Of a DNA stretch of 64,000 bases, positions 1 to 9,093 are shown piece by piece (position 1 is the first letter of the stretch; each line of letters opens with the position of its first letter). The notes under the pieces are model-generated. The model searched no databases and was not told where the DNA came from. It was given only the letters and a program-made list of their open reading frames with translations. The translations under genes were made by a program, and so were the position numbers. The stretch is from Gammaproteobacteria bacterium 42_54_T18. Lineage in GTDB: Bacteria; Pseudomonadota; Gammaproteobacteria; Pseudomonadales; Ketobacteraceae. The stretch is taken from NCBI GenBank assembly GCA_002163245.1, contig MAAL01000025.1, positions 248,001 to 312,000 of the forward strand. Direction: 5' to 3'.

Positions 1-787
1 CTCCCAATAACAACGCCAAAAGCAACGCCTTTAACCGAGTAGGCTGAAAAAGCGCTGTATTTCCATCGGACCGTTGTGTATTAGGCTCCTGCTTATTAAC
101 AGTTGATAACAACCTTTGTTTTAACTCAAACCTAATGCTGTGATAGGTTGGCTCAATTCCAATTTCTTTTGGATACAGCTCGCTTTTTCTTACATACCCA
201 TTCCCAGAAACACTAACCGACTCACTTGGCCTTAAATGCAAAGACAGACGCCATATTTGACCTGGCCCCACTCCATTTTTCGGATTTTTCCACCTAACTC
301 GCAACAGCATCCCACGAAATTTTTCAGCAATATCCTCTGTATTTCCGATGCGAAATAAAAAAGTCACTCCCCCCGCTTGTGACTCCGGCAACCCTACAAT
401 CACTCCCTGCACTTCAACAATCTGAGGGACTTGTACTCTGCTTTTAACGAAGTGATTGTGCGCAGACAGAGACCACAATAAACCCACAATCAACGACAAC
501 ATCGCACTAATCAACAACCATTTAAAGTGGGGTACCGGTTGTCCACGCGAACACTCCCCCCTCGAAAAACACAAGGAGGGCAGAGAAAAAGCGTTATATT
601 TAACAATGAGATAGCAAGAGACACCCAAAACAACTCCCCCGACACTAAGGGGCTTGGCTATGCTAAAAAAGATTAGCCACTGTGCGGGTGGGGGTACATT
701 CGTCAAGGGCATTGAAAAACCAAGTGTAACCCAGCAGAAATACCCTGCCACAGCACAACAAAAAGCAGTTAATGCCACAACTAACAT
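1..787 (-). CDS. comEC: ComEC/Rec2 competence channel, N-terminal part (runs off window)
   Basis: Reading leftward from an ATG at 787, one open frame continues without a stop to the window edge (262 codons), so only the N-terminal part is present. It has hydrophobic segments near residues 1-20, 38-58 and 85-105, then a soluble stretch containing VEVQGVIVGLPESQAGGVTF and GPGQIWRLSLHLRPSE. That layout is typical of the DUF4131/OB-like extracytoplasmic region of ComEC, the inner-membrane channel that imports single-stranded DNA in natural transformation. Its start lies about 30 bp from the divergent DUF2062 gene. The comEC, DUF2062, lolD neighbourhood is common in pseudomonads and relatives, from memory. 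The competence and metallo-beta-lactamase domains would lie outside the window. The frame was translated by hand. Confidence 0.8.
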   Translation of the reverse strand, partial: MLVVALTAFCCAVAGYFCWVTLGFSMPLTNVPPPAQWLIFFSIAKPLSVGGVVLGVSCYLIVKYNAFSLPSLCFSRGECSRGQPVPHFKWLLISAMLSLIVGLLWSLSAHNHFVKSRVQVPQIVEVQGVIVGLPESQAGGVTFLFRIGNTEDIAEKFRGMLLRVRWKNPKNGVGPGQIWRLSLHLRPSESVSVSGNGYVRKSELYPKEIGIEPTYHSIRFELKQRLLSTVNKQEPNTQRSDGNTALFQPTRLKALLLALLLG

Positions 788-817
788 TGAATCGACCTAG
801 TGTTAATTGCGGTATTT

Positions 818-1423
818 ATGCATAATAGCTTGCACTCAATTACCAGAACGACCCACAAACAACAGCATAAACTACAGAAAAATACGCCATTGAAAAAGTT
901 TTTCAAAAAACATATGCCGGATCCACACACAGTCATGCAAAACAAATGGCTAAAGGTGTTAAGTCCATTAGTCAATGATCCGAACTTATTGCATTTCAAT
1001 CGACGTTCGGTATCTGCTGGCATGTTTGCGGGCATATTTGCGGCATTTATTCCTTTGCCAATACAAATGTTCCTTGCGATAAGCCTTGCATTGGTTGCTC
1101 GCGGGAATATTGCTGTTGCGGCAGCATCCACCTGGATTAGCAATCCGTTCACCTATGGCCCGTTATATTATTTTTGTTATCTAGTCGGTACGTTTTTTCT
1201 AGGAGAACCACTTGGCGCTGATGGCCAACCTATAGCATTTGAGCTCGCGTCGATTGTCGAACATATATGGACAATCGGTAAACCATTACTATTGGGGTGT
1301 TTCATTATCGGTACCATCCTTGGTTTCATTAGCTATATAGCTGTTCGTAATCTTTGGCGCTGGCACATATTACGTAGTTGGAATACCAGGCGACTTCAAC
1401 GAAAAGCAAACAATAAAGGTTAA
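818..1423 (+). CDS. DUF2062 membrane protein
   Basis: A protein of about 200 residues of the DUF2062 family, whose function is not established. The N-terminal basic segment ends in KKFFKKHMPDP and is followed by NLLHFNRRSVSAGMFAGIFA, the usual family opening. Two to three hydrophobic segments follow (about residues 70-95, 110-135 and 165-190), with the family-like WISNPFTYGPLYYF between them, so it is an inner-membrane protein. I chose the ATG at 818. An in-frame GTG at 800 and a TTG at 890 are alternatives, and none has a clear Shine-Dalgarno sequence. It is divergent from comEC and convergent with lolD. Confidence 0.75.
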   Translation: MHNSLHSITRTTHKQQHKLQKNTPLKKFFKKHMPDPHTVMQNKWLKVLSPLVNDPNLLHFNRRSVSAGMFAGIFAAFIPLPIQMFLAISLALVARGNIAVAAASTWISNPFTYGPLYYFCYLVGTFFLGEPLGADGQPIAFELASIVEHIWTIGKPLLLGCFIIGTILGFISYIAVRNLWRWHILRSWNTRRLQRKANNKG

Positions 1424-1458
1424 GAAAGATATTCTTGAGATTTCTTACCTAATGCTTC

Positions 1459-2181
1459 TTAGAAGCTATCTACACTTTCAACGCTCATCAAGTGCCCATC
1501 TTCCATTTTTAACACTCGCTCAACTTTACCTGCCAACCCTAAATCGTGAGTCACAATCAAGAAAGAAACCCCTAAATCTCGATTAAGCTCTGACATCAAC
1601 TGTTGTATTTCTTTTGCAGTATGTATATCTAAATTCCCTGTAGGCTCATCAGCCAACACAACTGTAGGCTCCGTTACCAAGGCTCGCGCTATCGCTACTC
1701 GCTGGCGCTCGCCTCCAGACAGCTCTGCTGGTTTGTGCTCTAATCGATGAGATAAACCTACGCGCTCCAACATTTTTTTCGCTCGATCCTGAGCGGATGT
1801 CACAGACTCGGACTTGCGCAACATCAGAGGCATTGCTACATTTTCTAATGCTGAGAATTCTGCCAGCAAATGATGAAATTGATAAACAATACCCACATGC
1901 TGGTTCCTCACGTTTCCGCGCTGACGGTCGGACAACGCACTAAAATCTTGCCCATTAACCTCTACTAACCCTGAGCTAGGAATATCCAAACCACCTATCA
2001 TATGTAGCAGGGTAGTTTTTCCAGACCCAGAGTTGCCTATAATCGCGACAAACTCACCTTTTTTTAACTGGAAACTTATGCCCTTTAATACATCAACACT
2101 GATAGGGCCTTCGGCGTAAGACTTCTTTAAATTTACGCACTCTAAAGCAATATCACCGCCACCTTCAACCCGATTAGTCAT
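1459..2181 (-). CDS. lolD: Lipoprotein-releasing system ATP-binding protein LolD
   Basis: ATPase of the ABC complex that extracts outer-membrane lipoproteins from the inner membrane and hands them to LolA. The 240-residue length is normal. Walker A is GNSGSGKTT (residues 49-57), the ABC signature is [15 protein letters not shown], and Walker B with its continuation is [12 protein letters not shown]. The LolD-type phrase [20 protein letters not shown] follows the Q-loop. Its start overlaps the end of the permease gene by 8 bp, so the two are translationally coupled. No second permease gene follows: the next gene downstream is on the opposite strand. Confidence 0.93.
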   Translation of the reverse strand: MTNRVEGGGDIALECVNLKKSYAEGPISVDVLKGISFQLKKGEFVAIIGNSGSGKTTLLHMIGGLDIPSSGLVEVNGQDFSALSDRQRGNVRNQHVGIVYQFHHLLAEFSALENVAMPLMLRKSESVTSAQDRAKKMLERVGLSHRLEHKPAELSGGERQRVAIARALVTEPTVVLADEPTGNLDIHTAKEIQQLMSELNRDLGVSFLIVTHDLGLAGKVERVLKMEDGHLMSVESVDSF

Positions 2182-3409
2182 AACGCAAGGCCTCTGCTGG
2201 TTGAACTTTAGAGGCCTTTAAGGCTGGATAGATTGTCGCTAGAAAACTCATAAAAAATGCAACCACACTGACAAAAATCACGTTATCAAGTCGCAATTCT
2301 GATGGTAGATAATTAACAAAATACTGGGCAAACAAAGGAGTATCCAGCACTTTCTCTAACCACGATGCAAAGTCACTGATATTCAGCGCGACCAACACGC
2401 CAAGCGAAGTACCTAAAAAGGTTCCCATAAAACCAATAAACGTACCTTGCACCATAAAGATACCCATAATTGTTTTGGGGCTGGCACCTAAGGTGCGTAA
2501 TATTGCGATATCAGATGTCTTATCAGTAACAACCATCACCAAACTAGACACAATGTTAAATGCTGCGACTGCAACGATAAGCAACAATAATAATGCCATC
2601 ATGGTTTTTTCTAACTTAATCGCCTGAAACAAATTTCCGTGGGTTCGAGTCCAATCTGAGGCATAGTATTTGCCGGGTAGGTTAGCAACGATATCCCAAG
2701 ATACACGCCCTGCTTTAAAAAGATCATGCAAACTAAGCCTGACCCCGTGCACTCGCCCTTTAATTTTCCCTAGCTTTGCCGCATCAATCAAATTCACGTA
2801 AGCCATCAAACCATCCAGCTCAGCGCCTACTTTAAAAATGCCACTTACAGTAAAACGCTTGAAGCGAGGCAGTACACCTGCAGGAGTAACCGATGCCTCT
2901 GGTAACACCAACGTTACCTTATCCCCCACCGCCAAGCCGAGGTTGCTCGCTAACCCTGCACCAAGTACCATATTAAATGAACCTGGAGTTAAATCATCAA
3001 CCCGTCCAGCTTGCATATGATCAGCAATAATAGAAACATCCTTCTCCAGCGAGGGCTCCACACCAGTCAAAAAAACGCCACTTACTGTACCTTGATGAGT
3101 CAGCATACCCTGTAATTGGATAAAAGGGGCCGCTGCTTTGACTTCTCCGTTCTTTTTAGCCTCATCAACAACTTGTTCCCATTCAGAAAATGGTTTGTAG
3201 CCCAAAATACTGGCCTGGGGAACCATTCCAAGAATGCGCTGTTGCAATTCACGATCAAAGCCATTCATAACAGAAAGTACAACGATTAACACCGCCACAC
3301 CCAGGGTCAAACCCATGATGGAGGTAAGAGATATAAATGAGATAAAGTGGTTTCGTCGCTTCGCTCGGGTATAGCGCAGCCCCACGTATAAGGATACAGG
3401 TTTAAACAT
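2174..3409 (-). CDS. Lipoprotein-releasing system permease, LolC/LolE (possibly LolF) type
   Basis: Inner-membrane permease of the Lol ABC transporter. One TM segment lies near residues 30-55, then comes a large periplasmic domain, then three TM segments near 265-395, the standard LolC/E topology. The N-terminus [20 protein letters not shown] is highly typical. A segment reading [12 protein letters not shown] resembles the LolC Hook loop that binds LolA. The ATG at 3409 (MFKPVSLY) fits family starts; an upstream in-frame ATG at 3433 would add eight residues. Only one LolC/E homologue is here, next to lolD, so the transporter may be a LolDF-type homodimer, or the partner is encoded elsewhere. 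Confidence 0.9.
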   Translation of the reverse strand: MFKPVSLYVGLRYTRAKRRNHFISFISLTSIMGLTLGVAVLIVVLSVMNGFDRELQQRILGMVPQASILGYKPFSEWEQVVDEAKKNGEVKAAAPFIQLQGMLTHQGTVSGVFLTGVEPSLEKDVSIIADHMQAGRVDDLTPGSFNMVLGAGLASNLGLAVGDKVTLVLPEASVTPAGVLPRFKRFTVSGIFKVGAELDGLMAYVNLIDAAKLGKIKGRVHGVRLSLHDLFKAGRVSWDIVANLPGKYYASDWTRTHGNLFQAIKLEKTMMALLLLLIVAVAAFNIVSSLVMVVTDKTSDIAILRTLGASPKTIMGIFMVQGTFIGFMGTFLGTSLGVLVALNISDFASWLEKVLDTPLFAQYFVNYLPSELRLDNVIFVSVVAFFMSFLATIYPALKASKVQPAEALRYD

Positions 3410-3569
3410 TCGCGCATTAAACCATAGGGGCAATACAAATGCACACGATAATCAACAACTTGCCTTCAACATAGCAACACAAAAGGGTAGCAATTACTGG
3501 TGGATCTGCTGTCAAAAATGTCTAAATCCAACTAAAGTAATAAAAACAGACCAAAGGCAAACACTCAAT

Positions 3570-4166
3570 ATGCTTCATGATGATATCAATCGACGGGATT
3601 TTTTTCGGCTTGAAGATCGGGTTCACCTGATCAAGCGCCCTATTGAAAAGCACCTCATCAGTGAAGACCCCTACAACGAGAAGTTTTGCATTCCCAAAGA
3701 GGCGTTACTTTTCAGCCAATTACGCGCACTGGAAAGTGATGCTCAAAGCCTCATGCCCCTCATTGCAGACACTAACAACGCAGTAGCCACATACCTCAAG
3801 ACGATCGATCAAAAAATAGACTGCATCACTCGATACCTTGTTAGTGACAGCAAAGGGGAGAATATTGCAAAAAAAGAAAATGTATCCCTAAGCGAAGGGG
3901 GGATTTCATTTGTTCATCACGCCCCCCTTGAGCTTGATAGCTACATCCATATAACAATGGTGCTATTTCCTTCTTACAGCTCAATTTCTACCATTGGCCA
4001 GGTAAAGGGAAGCTGCGTGTTAGAAGGCCTACCTACAATTTATCGTATTGGCGTAGAGTTCACCGTTCTACTTGAGAATGACCAAAAACAGCTATCACGC
4101 CACATCCGACGCAAACAATCATTGGAATTACGTGAACACTCGCCTAAAAGCGGCGAAAATAGGTAG
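3570..4166 (+). CDS. PilZ domain protein
   Basis: A 198-residue protein with PilZ features. The arginine motif RRDFFR lies at residues 8-13 (RxxxR from R9 to R13), and SLSEGG later stands where the canonical D/NxSxxG motif would be. The C-terminal half (about 100-190) alternates beta-strands as expected of a PilZ barrel, with YRIGVEFTVL near the end. Residues 40-95 look helical. PilZ domains bind cyclic di-GMP; replacement of the leading Asp/Asn may lower affinity. A PilZ gene occupies the same place beside the lol genes in Pseudomonas, from memory. It is divergent from the lol genes. Confidence 0.72.
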   Translation: MLHDDINRRDFFRLEDRVHLIKRPIEKHLISEDPYNEKFCIPKEALLFSQLRALESDAQSLMPLIADTNNAVATYLKTIDQKIDCITRYLVSDSKGENIAKKENVSLSEGGISFVHHAPLELDSYIHITMVLFPSYSSISTIGQVKGSCVLEGLPTIYRIGVEFTVLLENDQKQLSRHIRRKQSLELREHSPKSGENR

Positions 4167-4228
4167 TAAAATCCGCAAGATATCTGCTATAACTAACTGA
4201 AGAGCTGTCATTTTCAAGGAGTGTCGTC

Positions 4229-4522
4229 ATGAACAATTTTTTGGGTTTCGCGGTTGCAACACTGCTAAGTTTTTCCAGTTGCTATTCCAGTTTAAGTTTT
4301 GCGGAGTCCATTGCCGTTCCTGCTGGACAACAAGGGGCCACAAATCAGAATATTGAACGCCCCGCTCGTGGCAGCTCAAAATCACAGGTATCCAATCAAT
4401 TTGGCAACCCTGGTCAACAAACCGCTTCCGTGGGTCAGCCGCCTATTTCACAGTGGGTATACGATGATTTCACTGTCTATTTTGAAGATAACTATGTCAT
4501 CCACAGTGTTATTCATCCCTGA
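4229..4522 (+). CDS. Small exported protein, BamE/SmpA-like motif
   Basis: A 97-residue protein with a clear signal peptide (hydrophobic residues 6-22, likely cleavage after SLSFA). The mature part is Gln/Gly/Ser-rich. It ends with RGSSKSQVSNQFGNP, then GQPPISQWVYDDFTVYFED and VIHSVIHP. The pattern of a small helix with a GxP turn followed by strands resembles the SmpA/BamE fold found in outer-membrane accessory proteins, but similarity is short and I do not assign a function. A good Shine-Dalgarno (AAGGAG) precedes the ATG. It sits between the PilZ and GDPD genes on the same strand. Confidence 0.65.
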   Translation: MNNFLGFAVATLLSFSSCYSSLSFAESIAVPAGQQGATNQNIERPARGSSKSQVSNQFGNPGQQTASVGQPPISQWVYDDFTVYFEDNYVIHSVIHP

Positions 4523-4794
4523 ACACAAAATGGCATAGCAAAAAATCAACAAAAACATCTCCCCTCTAGCAAGTATGACTGCATAGAATGTCCAATATAG
4601 TTACGCCCGGATTAATACCGGAATGAGTCCTACAATGTGCAACAATGTAAGAAATACGAGTCCAGCCTAGACGACCAACCTTGAGACCACAAATATCAAC
4701 GAGGCCTGCTCAACAACTTAATTATACCGATAGACTTTGTACTAAAAGGTGAAGACATTGACGCTTATTCGGATTTATCACGACGGGTTATTGA

Positions 4795-5547
4795 ATGAGC
4801 AGCGTACAAACACCCTTCGCTAAAACTGTCATAGTAGGCCACCGCGGTGCTCGCCAAGAAGCCCCCGAGAATACGCTTGCGGGGTTTCAACTATTGCGAG
4901 ATTTAGGCATACACCACGTCGAGCTTGACCTGCGCCTTTCAAAAGACAATCAGTTGGTCGTCATTCACGACAAAACTGTTGATAGAACAACAGAGCACTC
5001 CGGCGGTATATCAGATTTTACCGCTGCTAACCTAGCCAAAATGAACGCAGCCCATCACTTCTCCAACTGGGATTCGCACCTTGGCATCCCCCTACTGGAT
5101 GAGGTATTAGCGAAGTGGCAAGAACTTAAAAGCATTCAACTGGAAGTAAAACCACCCAGTAAAGACCAATTTCCTAAATTAGCCATGGAGTTAACAAACC
5201 TTGTTCAGCTACACCACCTAGAAAAACAAGCTATTGTCACTTCCAGCGACACTCGTTTCTTGGCGTATATGCAAAAGCATTGCCCCTCAATTAAACGTGG
5301 ATTTGTAGCTACACGTTTTAGCCGAAACCCTATTGATACCTGCAAACAACTCCGTTGCTATTACCTAGTTTTAGATTGGCGACGGTGCAACAAAAAACTT
5401 GTGCGCAAAGCCCACGCACTCAATCTTCATATTTCTGTATGGACAGTAAACACAATCAACGCCGCACAAACAGTTTCATCCTACGGAGTTAACAGTATCA
5501 TCACTGATGTCCCTTCTCGATTAGCGCCACTTTTTCATACAAGATAA
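4795..5547 (+). CDS. Glycerophosphodiester phosphodiesterase (GDPD)
   Basis: Hydrolyses glycerophosphodiesters to glycerol 3-phosphate and an alcohol. The 250-residue TIM-barrel has the diagnostic sites: HRGA with H16, PENT at 24-27, the metal ligands E43 and D45 in VELDLRLS, and H58 in VIHDKTVDRTT. ELKSIQLEVK and a C-terminal ISVWTVNT strand complete the family pattern. It has no signal peptide, so it is the cytoplasmic UgpQ-like form rather than periplasmic GlpQ. It is followed 14 bp later by the aminopeptidase gene, probably co-transcribed. Confidence 0.88.
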   Translation: MSSVQTPFAKTVIVGHRGARQEAPENTLAGFQLLRDLGIHHVELDLRLSKDNQLVVIHDKTVDRTTEHSGGISDFTAANLAKMNAAHHFSNWDSHLGIPLLDEVLAKWQELKSIQLEVKPPSKDQFPKLAMELTNLVQLHHLEKQAIVTSSDTRFLAYMQKHCPSIKRGFVATRFSRNPIDTCKQLRCYYLVLDWRRCNKKLVRKAHALNLHISVWTVNTINAAQTVSSYGVNSIITDVPSRLAPLFHTR

Positions 5548-5561
5548 AACTTATACAAACA

Positions 5562-6656
5562 ATGGATATGTCATTGAAAAACACTCCTTTCGTCTCAATT
5601 TCACAACGTTCAGCTACACGCCTCATAGCCTCGTTAGTTTTAAGTTTAGGGTTATTCGGGTGTGAAAGCAGTCGCTACTATTACCAAGTTGCTGAGGGGC
5701 ATTTAAAAATCATGGCGGCCAGAGAGCCGATTAGAGATTTGATAGACAACGATAGACTCCCCGCAAAAGAAAGGGAACAACTTAAACGCGTCATGGTGTT
5801 ACGCTCATACGCCGAAACGGAGTTACAACTTCCCGTCGGGGATCACTACAGCGAATACGTGGACCTAAAACGCTCCCACGTTGTCTGGAACGTGGTGGCT
5901 GCCCCAGAATTTTCCATGACTCCACAAAAGTGGTGCTTTCCAATTGCTGGTTGCGTGAATTACAAAGGTTACTTTTCTGAAGCAGATGCAAAAGATTACG
6001 CCGCACAACTTAAAAGCAACAATCTCGATACATATGTGGGGGGCGTTGCGGCCTATAGCACATTAGGTTGGTTCGACGACCCAGTATTAAATACCTTTTT
6101 ATTTAGAGGCGATGCAAGCTTAGCAGGCTTACTGTTTCATGAGCTCAGCCACAAATTGGTCTACATTAAAGGTGACTCTGTATTCAATGAAAGCTTTGCC
6201 ACAATCGTTGAGATCGAAGGACTAATGCGCTGGCTTAAAACCCAATCAAAAGATGAGTTATTGGCAAAACATTTAACCCGAAAAAAACGACACCAACAAT
6301 TTATCGACCTCATCCTTCAACATCGAAAACACAGAGTGTCTCTTTATAAAAGTGATATAAATGACGTTCAAAAACGACTAAAAAAGCAGAAATTCATCAC
6401 AGCCCTAAGAGAAGAATACCAACAGCTAAAAGAACACACTTGGCACGGGTACTCAGGATATGACAAATGGTTCGAAGGTCCACTCAACAATGCGCAACTA
6501 AGCACAATAGCGACGTACAATGCATTGGTTGCAGGACTCCAAGGTTTATTAGAGCAAAACAACCACGATCTTTCTGCGTTCTATCAACAATGCAAAGAGT
6601 TGATAGAACTGGATAAAAAAGCCCGCCATGCTTATTTAAAAAGTATCGCCATTTAG
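5562..6656 (+). CDS. Predicted lipoprotein aminopeptidase (COG4324 type)
   Basis: A 364-residue protein of the putative aminopeptidase family (Pfam Aminopept). The lipobox LFGC at residues 31-34 follows a hydrophobic signal, so it should be a lipoprotein. The metallopeptidase motif HELSH is at 193-197 and the further glutamate region NESFATIVEIEG lies about 20 residues on, as in gluzincin-like peptidases. The family phrases WCFPIAGCVNYKGYFSE and TLGWFDDPVLNTFL are present. Substrate is unknown. The start could also be the second Met at 5568. It probably forms a transcription unit with the upstream GDPD gene. Confidence 0.82.
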   Translation: MDMSLKNTPFVSISQRSATRLIASLVLSLGLFGCESSRYYYQVAEGHLKIMAAREPIRDLIDNDRLPAKEREQLKRVMVLRSYAETELQLPVGDHYSEYVDLKRSHVVWNVVAAPEFSMTPQKWCFPIAGCVNYKGYFSEADAKDYAAQLKSNNLDTYVGGVAAYSTLGWFDDPVLNTFLFRGDASLAGLLFHELSHKLVYIKGDSVFNESFATIVEIEGLMRWLKTQSKDELLAKHLTRKKRHQQFIDLILQHRKHRVSLYKSDINDVQKRLKKQKFITALREEYQQLKEHTWHGYSGYDKWFEGPLNNAQLSTIATYNALVAGLQGLLEQNNHDLSAFYQQCKELIELDKKARHAYLKSIAI

Positions 6657-6871
6657 ATCTTCCAAAGCTAAAGCTTGGCCTTACCATCAACTTAGTGTCT
6701 CAACACCCTACCTACTACCGCCAAATATAACAACTATCCATAGAAACAGGAAAGTTAATACCTGAATACAAGCAATTAACCTTGCATTTTACCTAAAACC
6801 GATACCCCTAGAATCTTGGTCTATACTTTACGCTAAGCGCTTGAAATCTAAGGGCTCCAAACTAGGCGAAA

Positions 6872-7801
6872 GTGTTCATGGTTATCAAGAATAAGAAGAT
6901 TGACCCCTTTACTCAACTGGATAGCTTGATCCCGCTGATCTCAGATTTATTCGCCGCCATTAAGCAAAAAAGTGAAAAGTCTCGTGACATCATGCAACAC
7001 ATTATCGACAGTGTTGTTCTCATTTCAGACAACAAGCCCGATGCCACCCTAGCAGCCATACATTTAAGTAATCAGGTATCACCTTTAAAACAGCCCATCT
7101 ATTGCGCTGCATTAGCTCATATGATCGGAAAGCAACACGAAATAAAACCCGATATACAGCAATCACTCATGAACGCCATTCTTACCTGTAACATTACGTT
7201 TTATGAATTACAGGTACTGTTGAATACAATTGAAGGTAGACTCACGGATGATCAACGGGAAAAAATGCAAAAGCATGCTTTAAAGGGGGCGCAGCTCGTT
7301 GAAGCCGCTGGCTTTATGAACCCAGCAATGACAAAAGCAATGCGTCAACACCATGAACGCCCTGACGGTAGTGGATACCCTAACCACCTCAAAGGCGACG
7401 ATATATCCACTCCAGCACTGATAATAGGTATTTGTGAGACTTACACAGCGAGAATAGATAATCGTGCCTACAGAAAGTCCATACACCCTAAAGAGGCGCT
7501 CTCACACCTCTTTAGAGAAGAAGACCCTCGCATAAAAAAGCTAATGCTTAATTTTGCCAAAGCAATAGGCGTATACCCCCCTGGCACCTGGGTTAAACTT
7601 GCAACCGGTGAAACAGCTATTGTTACCCACGTACAAAAAACCAGCCCCGTCCCTATCGTTATCGCTTTATTTGATCCAGAAGATACTCCATACATGGGAG
7701 CCGTCGCTCGAGACTGCTCACAGAAAGAAGCACGAGTCATCGGCGCAGCAACTCCCCCATGCCGGCCATCAGTCGACCTACCAGTATTATTTGAGTCCTA
7801 G
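6872..7801 (+). CDS. Degenerate HD-GYP domain protein
   Basis: A 309-residue soluble protein whose middle is an HD-GYP domain, the c-di-GMP phosphodiesterase fold. The second half of the active site is preserved (HHERPDGSGYP, residues 160-170, and H135). The HD pair is lost, with AHMIGK at residues 82-87 where LHDIGK is expected, and the late DxxDA element reads CETYTA. It therefore likely lacks full metal binding and may act as a sensor or binding protein; this is inference. The GTG start at 6872 is well spaced from AGG at 6864, and an ATG at 6878 is also possible. Residues 1-75 look helical and have no assigned domain. Confidence 0.75.
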   Translation: MFMVIKNKKIDPFTQLDSLIPLISDLFAAIKQKSEKSRDIMQHIIDSVVLISDNKPDATLAAIHLSNQVSPLKQPIYCAALAHMIGKQHEIKPDIQQSLMNAILTCNITFYELQVLLNTIEGRLTDDQREKMQKHALKGAQLVEAAGFMNPAMTKAMRQHHERPDGSGYPNHLKGDDISTPALIIGICETYTARIDNRAYRKSIHPKEALSHLFREEDPRIKKLMLNFAKAIGVYPPGTWVKLATGETAIVTHVQKTSPVPIVIALFDPEDTPYMGAVARDCSQKEARVIGAATPPCRPSVDLPVLFES

Positions 7802-7963
7802 TTGATTACATTCCTTAACGCCTACTTACACTGGTAACACAGAAGCAACAGGGGTTATCAATTCTAATATCCACTGTCATTGACCTTTAGCCTTAGCCAC
7901 TTATAATCCTTTGTATGTTTTTTGGCCTCCTCGCCTCTAACAAACGAATAAAAACTGGATTAA

Positions 7964-8656
7964 ATGGCAACCATGAATCTATCAATACGCATCATAAACA
8001 TTTGCTCCACAATACTATTATCTAGTGCATTGCTAACAGGTTGTGGTGGGGGCGGCAGCTCAAGTGCTCCTGATACTAGCGAGGAACAAGCAGATTCACG
8101 CGGCGGATTAGTTAATCAAAATGAAGAAAATACGGTAGAGCAATCCAAAACCGGCAACTTTATCGATAGCCCCGTAAGCGGAATACGATACAAAACGCTA
8201 ACATTTACCGGAGTAACGGATACCTCTGGCACGTTTCAGTACAGCACCAACGAAATTATTGAATTTTCCATAGGTAGCTTAACGCTAGGGGCAGCGATTG
8301 CCGACAGCACGGTAACACCTCTTGAGCTTGGTACACTGAGCGGGTCACTACAAGATGGCGAATTAGATTACCAAAACAACCACCAAGATAGAGCAACCAA
8401 TACCCTTCGGTTATTACAAACACTCGACAGTGACAGCTACCCTGATAACGGCATTAGCATATCTGAGAATACTCGCTTCTCTATTAACTCCCTCGTTAAC
8501 AACACTATTAACTTCAACCTAGCAGGGGATGCGTTTGAAACCCAACAGGCTCTACTTGACTTACTTTCGTTAGCAACCAACACCGGCGAACTCGTTTCTG
8601 CCAAGCAAGCAATAGAGCACTTCAAAACCACCCTGGAAAGTTTACGTTCCCGTTAA
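7964..8656 (+). CDS. Outer-membrane-type lipoprotein, function unknown
   Basis: A 230-residue lipoprotein with signal peptide and lipobox LLTGC (C27), followed by a Gly/Ser linker (GGGGSSS) that would space it from the membrane. The first part of the mature protein contains GNFIDSPVSGIRYKT, then GVTDTSGTFQYS and a phrase close to FSIGSLTLGAA and VTPLELG. This module recurs in surface lipoproteins of marine gammaproteobacteria, from memory. The second half is helical, with LRLLQTLDSD. There is no catalytic motif. A second Met three codons in is an alternative start. It is convergent with the VanZ-like gene. Confidence 0.6.
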   Translation: MATMNLSIRIINICSTILLSSALLTGCGGGGSSSAPDTSEEQADSRGGLVNQNEENTVEQSKTGNFIDSPVSGIRYKTLTFTGVTDTSGTFQYSTNEIIEFSIGSLTLGAAIADSTVTPLELGTLSGSLQDGELDYQNNHQDRATNTLRLLQTLDSDSYPDNGISISENTRFSINSLVNNTINFNLAGDAFETQQALLDLLSLATNTGELVSAKQAIEHFKTTLESLRSR

Positions 8657-8665
8657 AAGAAGTGC

Positions 8666-9061
8666 CTAGGTTATCGAAGGGGGCTTTTCGGATAGAAAAA
8701 AAGTACTCACCGTCCAAATTGGCTTATGACAAACCCAATACAAAAGCACTCCGGCGCCATCAGCCAAAAAATCCAGTAATGAAAAATCTCGATGCGATAA
8801 TTGCCACTGTACGAGTTCAATAAAAAAACCATACGCCAGTAGCGAAGGAAACACCACCTTCCAGAATGATTGGGCCGGTAAAGCACCAGCAAGCAGATAT
8901 GCAAGTACCACGAAAGCTACCCCGTGTAGCACCTTATCACTTACTGTAGCCGCAATATTACTGGGAGGTGAGCCAAACGCCAACCAACTAACCGCAATCA
9001 CACACACGAAAAAACCCAATCGATAAATACCAAGATACACATTGGACGGTACTGAAATCAT
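8666..9061 (-). CDS. VanZ-like family membrane protein
   Basis: A 131-residue protein with four hydrophobic helices. The VanZ-like signature is visible as SDKVLHGVAFVVLAYL, GFFIELVQWQLSHRDFSLLD and FLADGAGVLLYW; the charged residues in these helices are conserved in the family. The family is named for teicoplanin-resistance VanZ, but most chromosomal members have no known function, and nothing here suggests antibiotic resistance. It lies immediately downstream of sthA on the same strand, 32 bp away, so it may be its last operon member. Confidence 0.7.
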   Translation of the reverse strand: MISVPSNVYLGIYRLGFFVCVIAVSWLAFGSPPSNIAATVSDKVLHGVAFVVLAYLLAGALPAQSFWKVVFPSLLAYGFFIELVQWQLSHRDFSLLDFLADGAGVLLYWVCHKPIWTVSTFFLSEKPPSIT

Positions 9062-9093
9062 TTGCCACTAACCTGCCTGAAAGAAATGCCTGA

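Noticed and set aside
8666-9061. VanZ-like gene as an antibiotic-resistance determinant
   Set aside because: The family is widespread and mostly unrelated to glycopeptide resistance; no van cluster is present.
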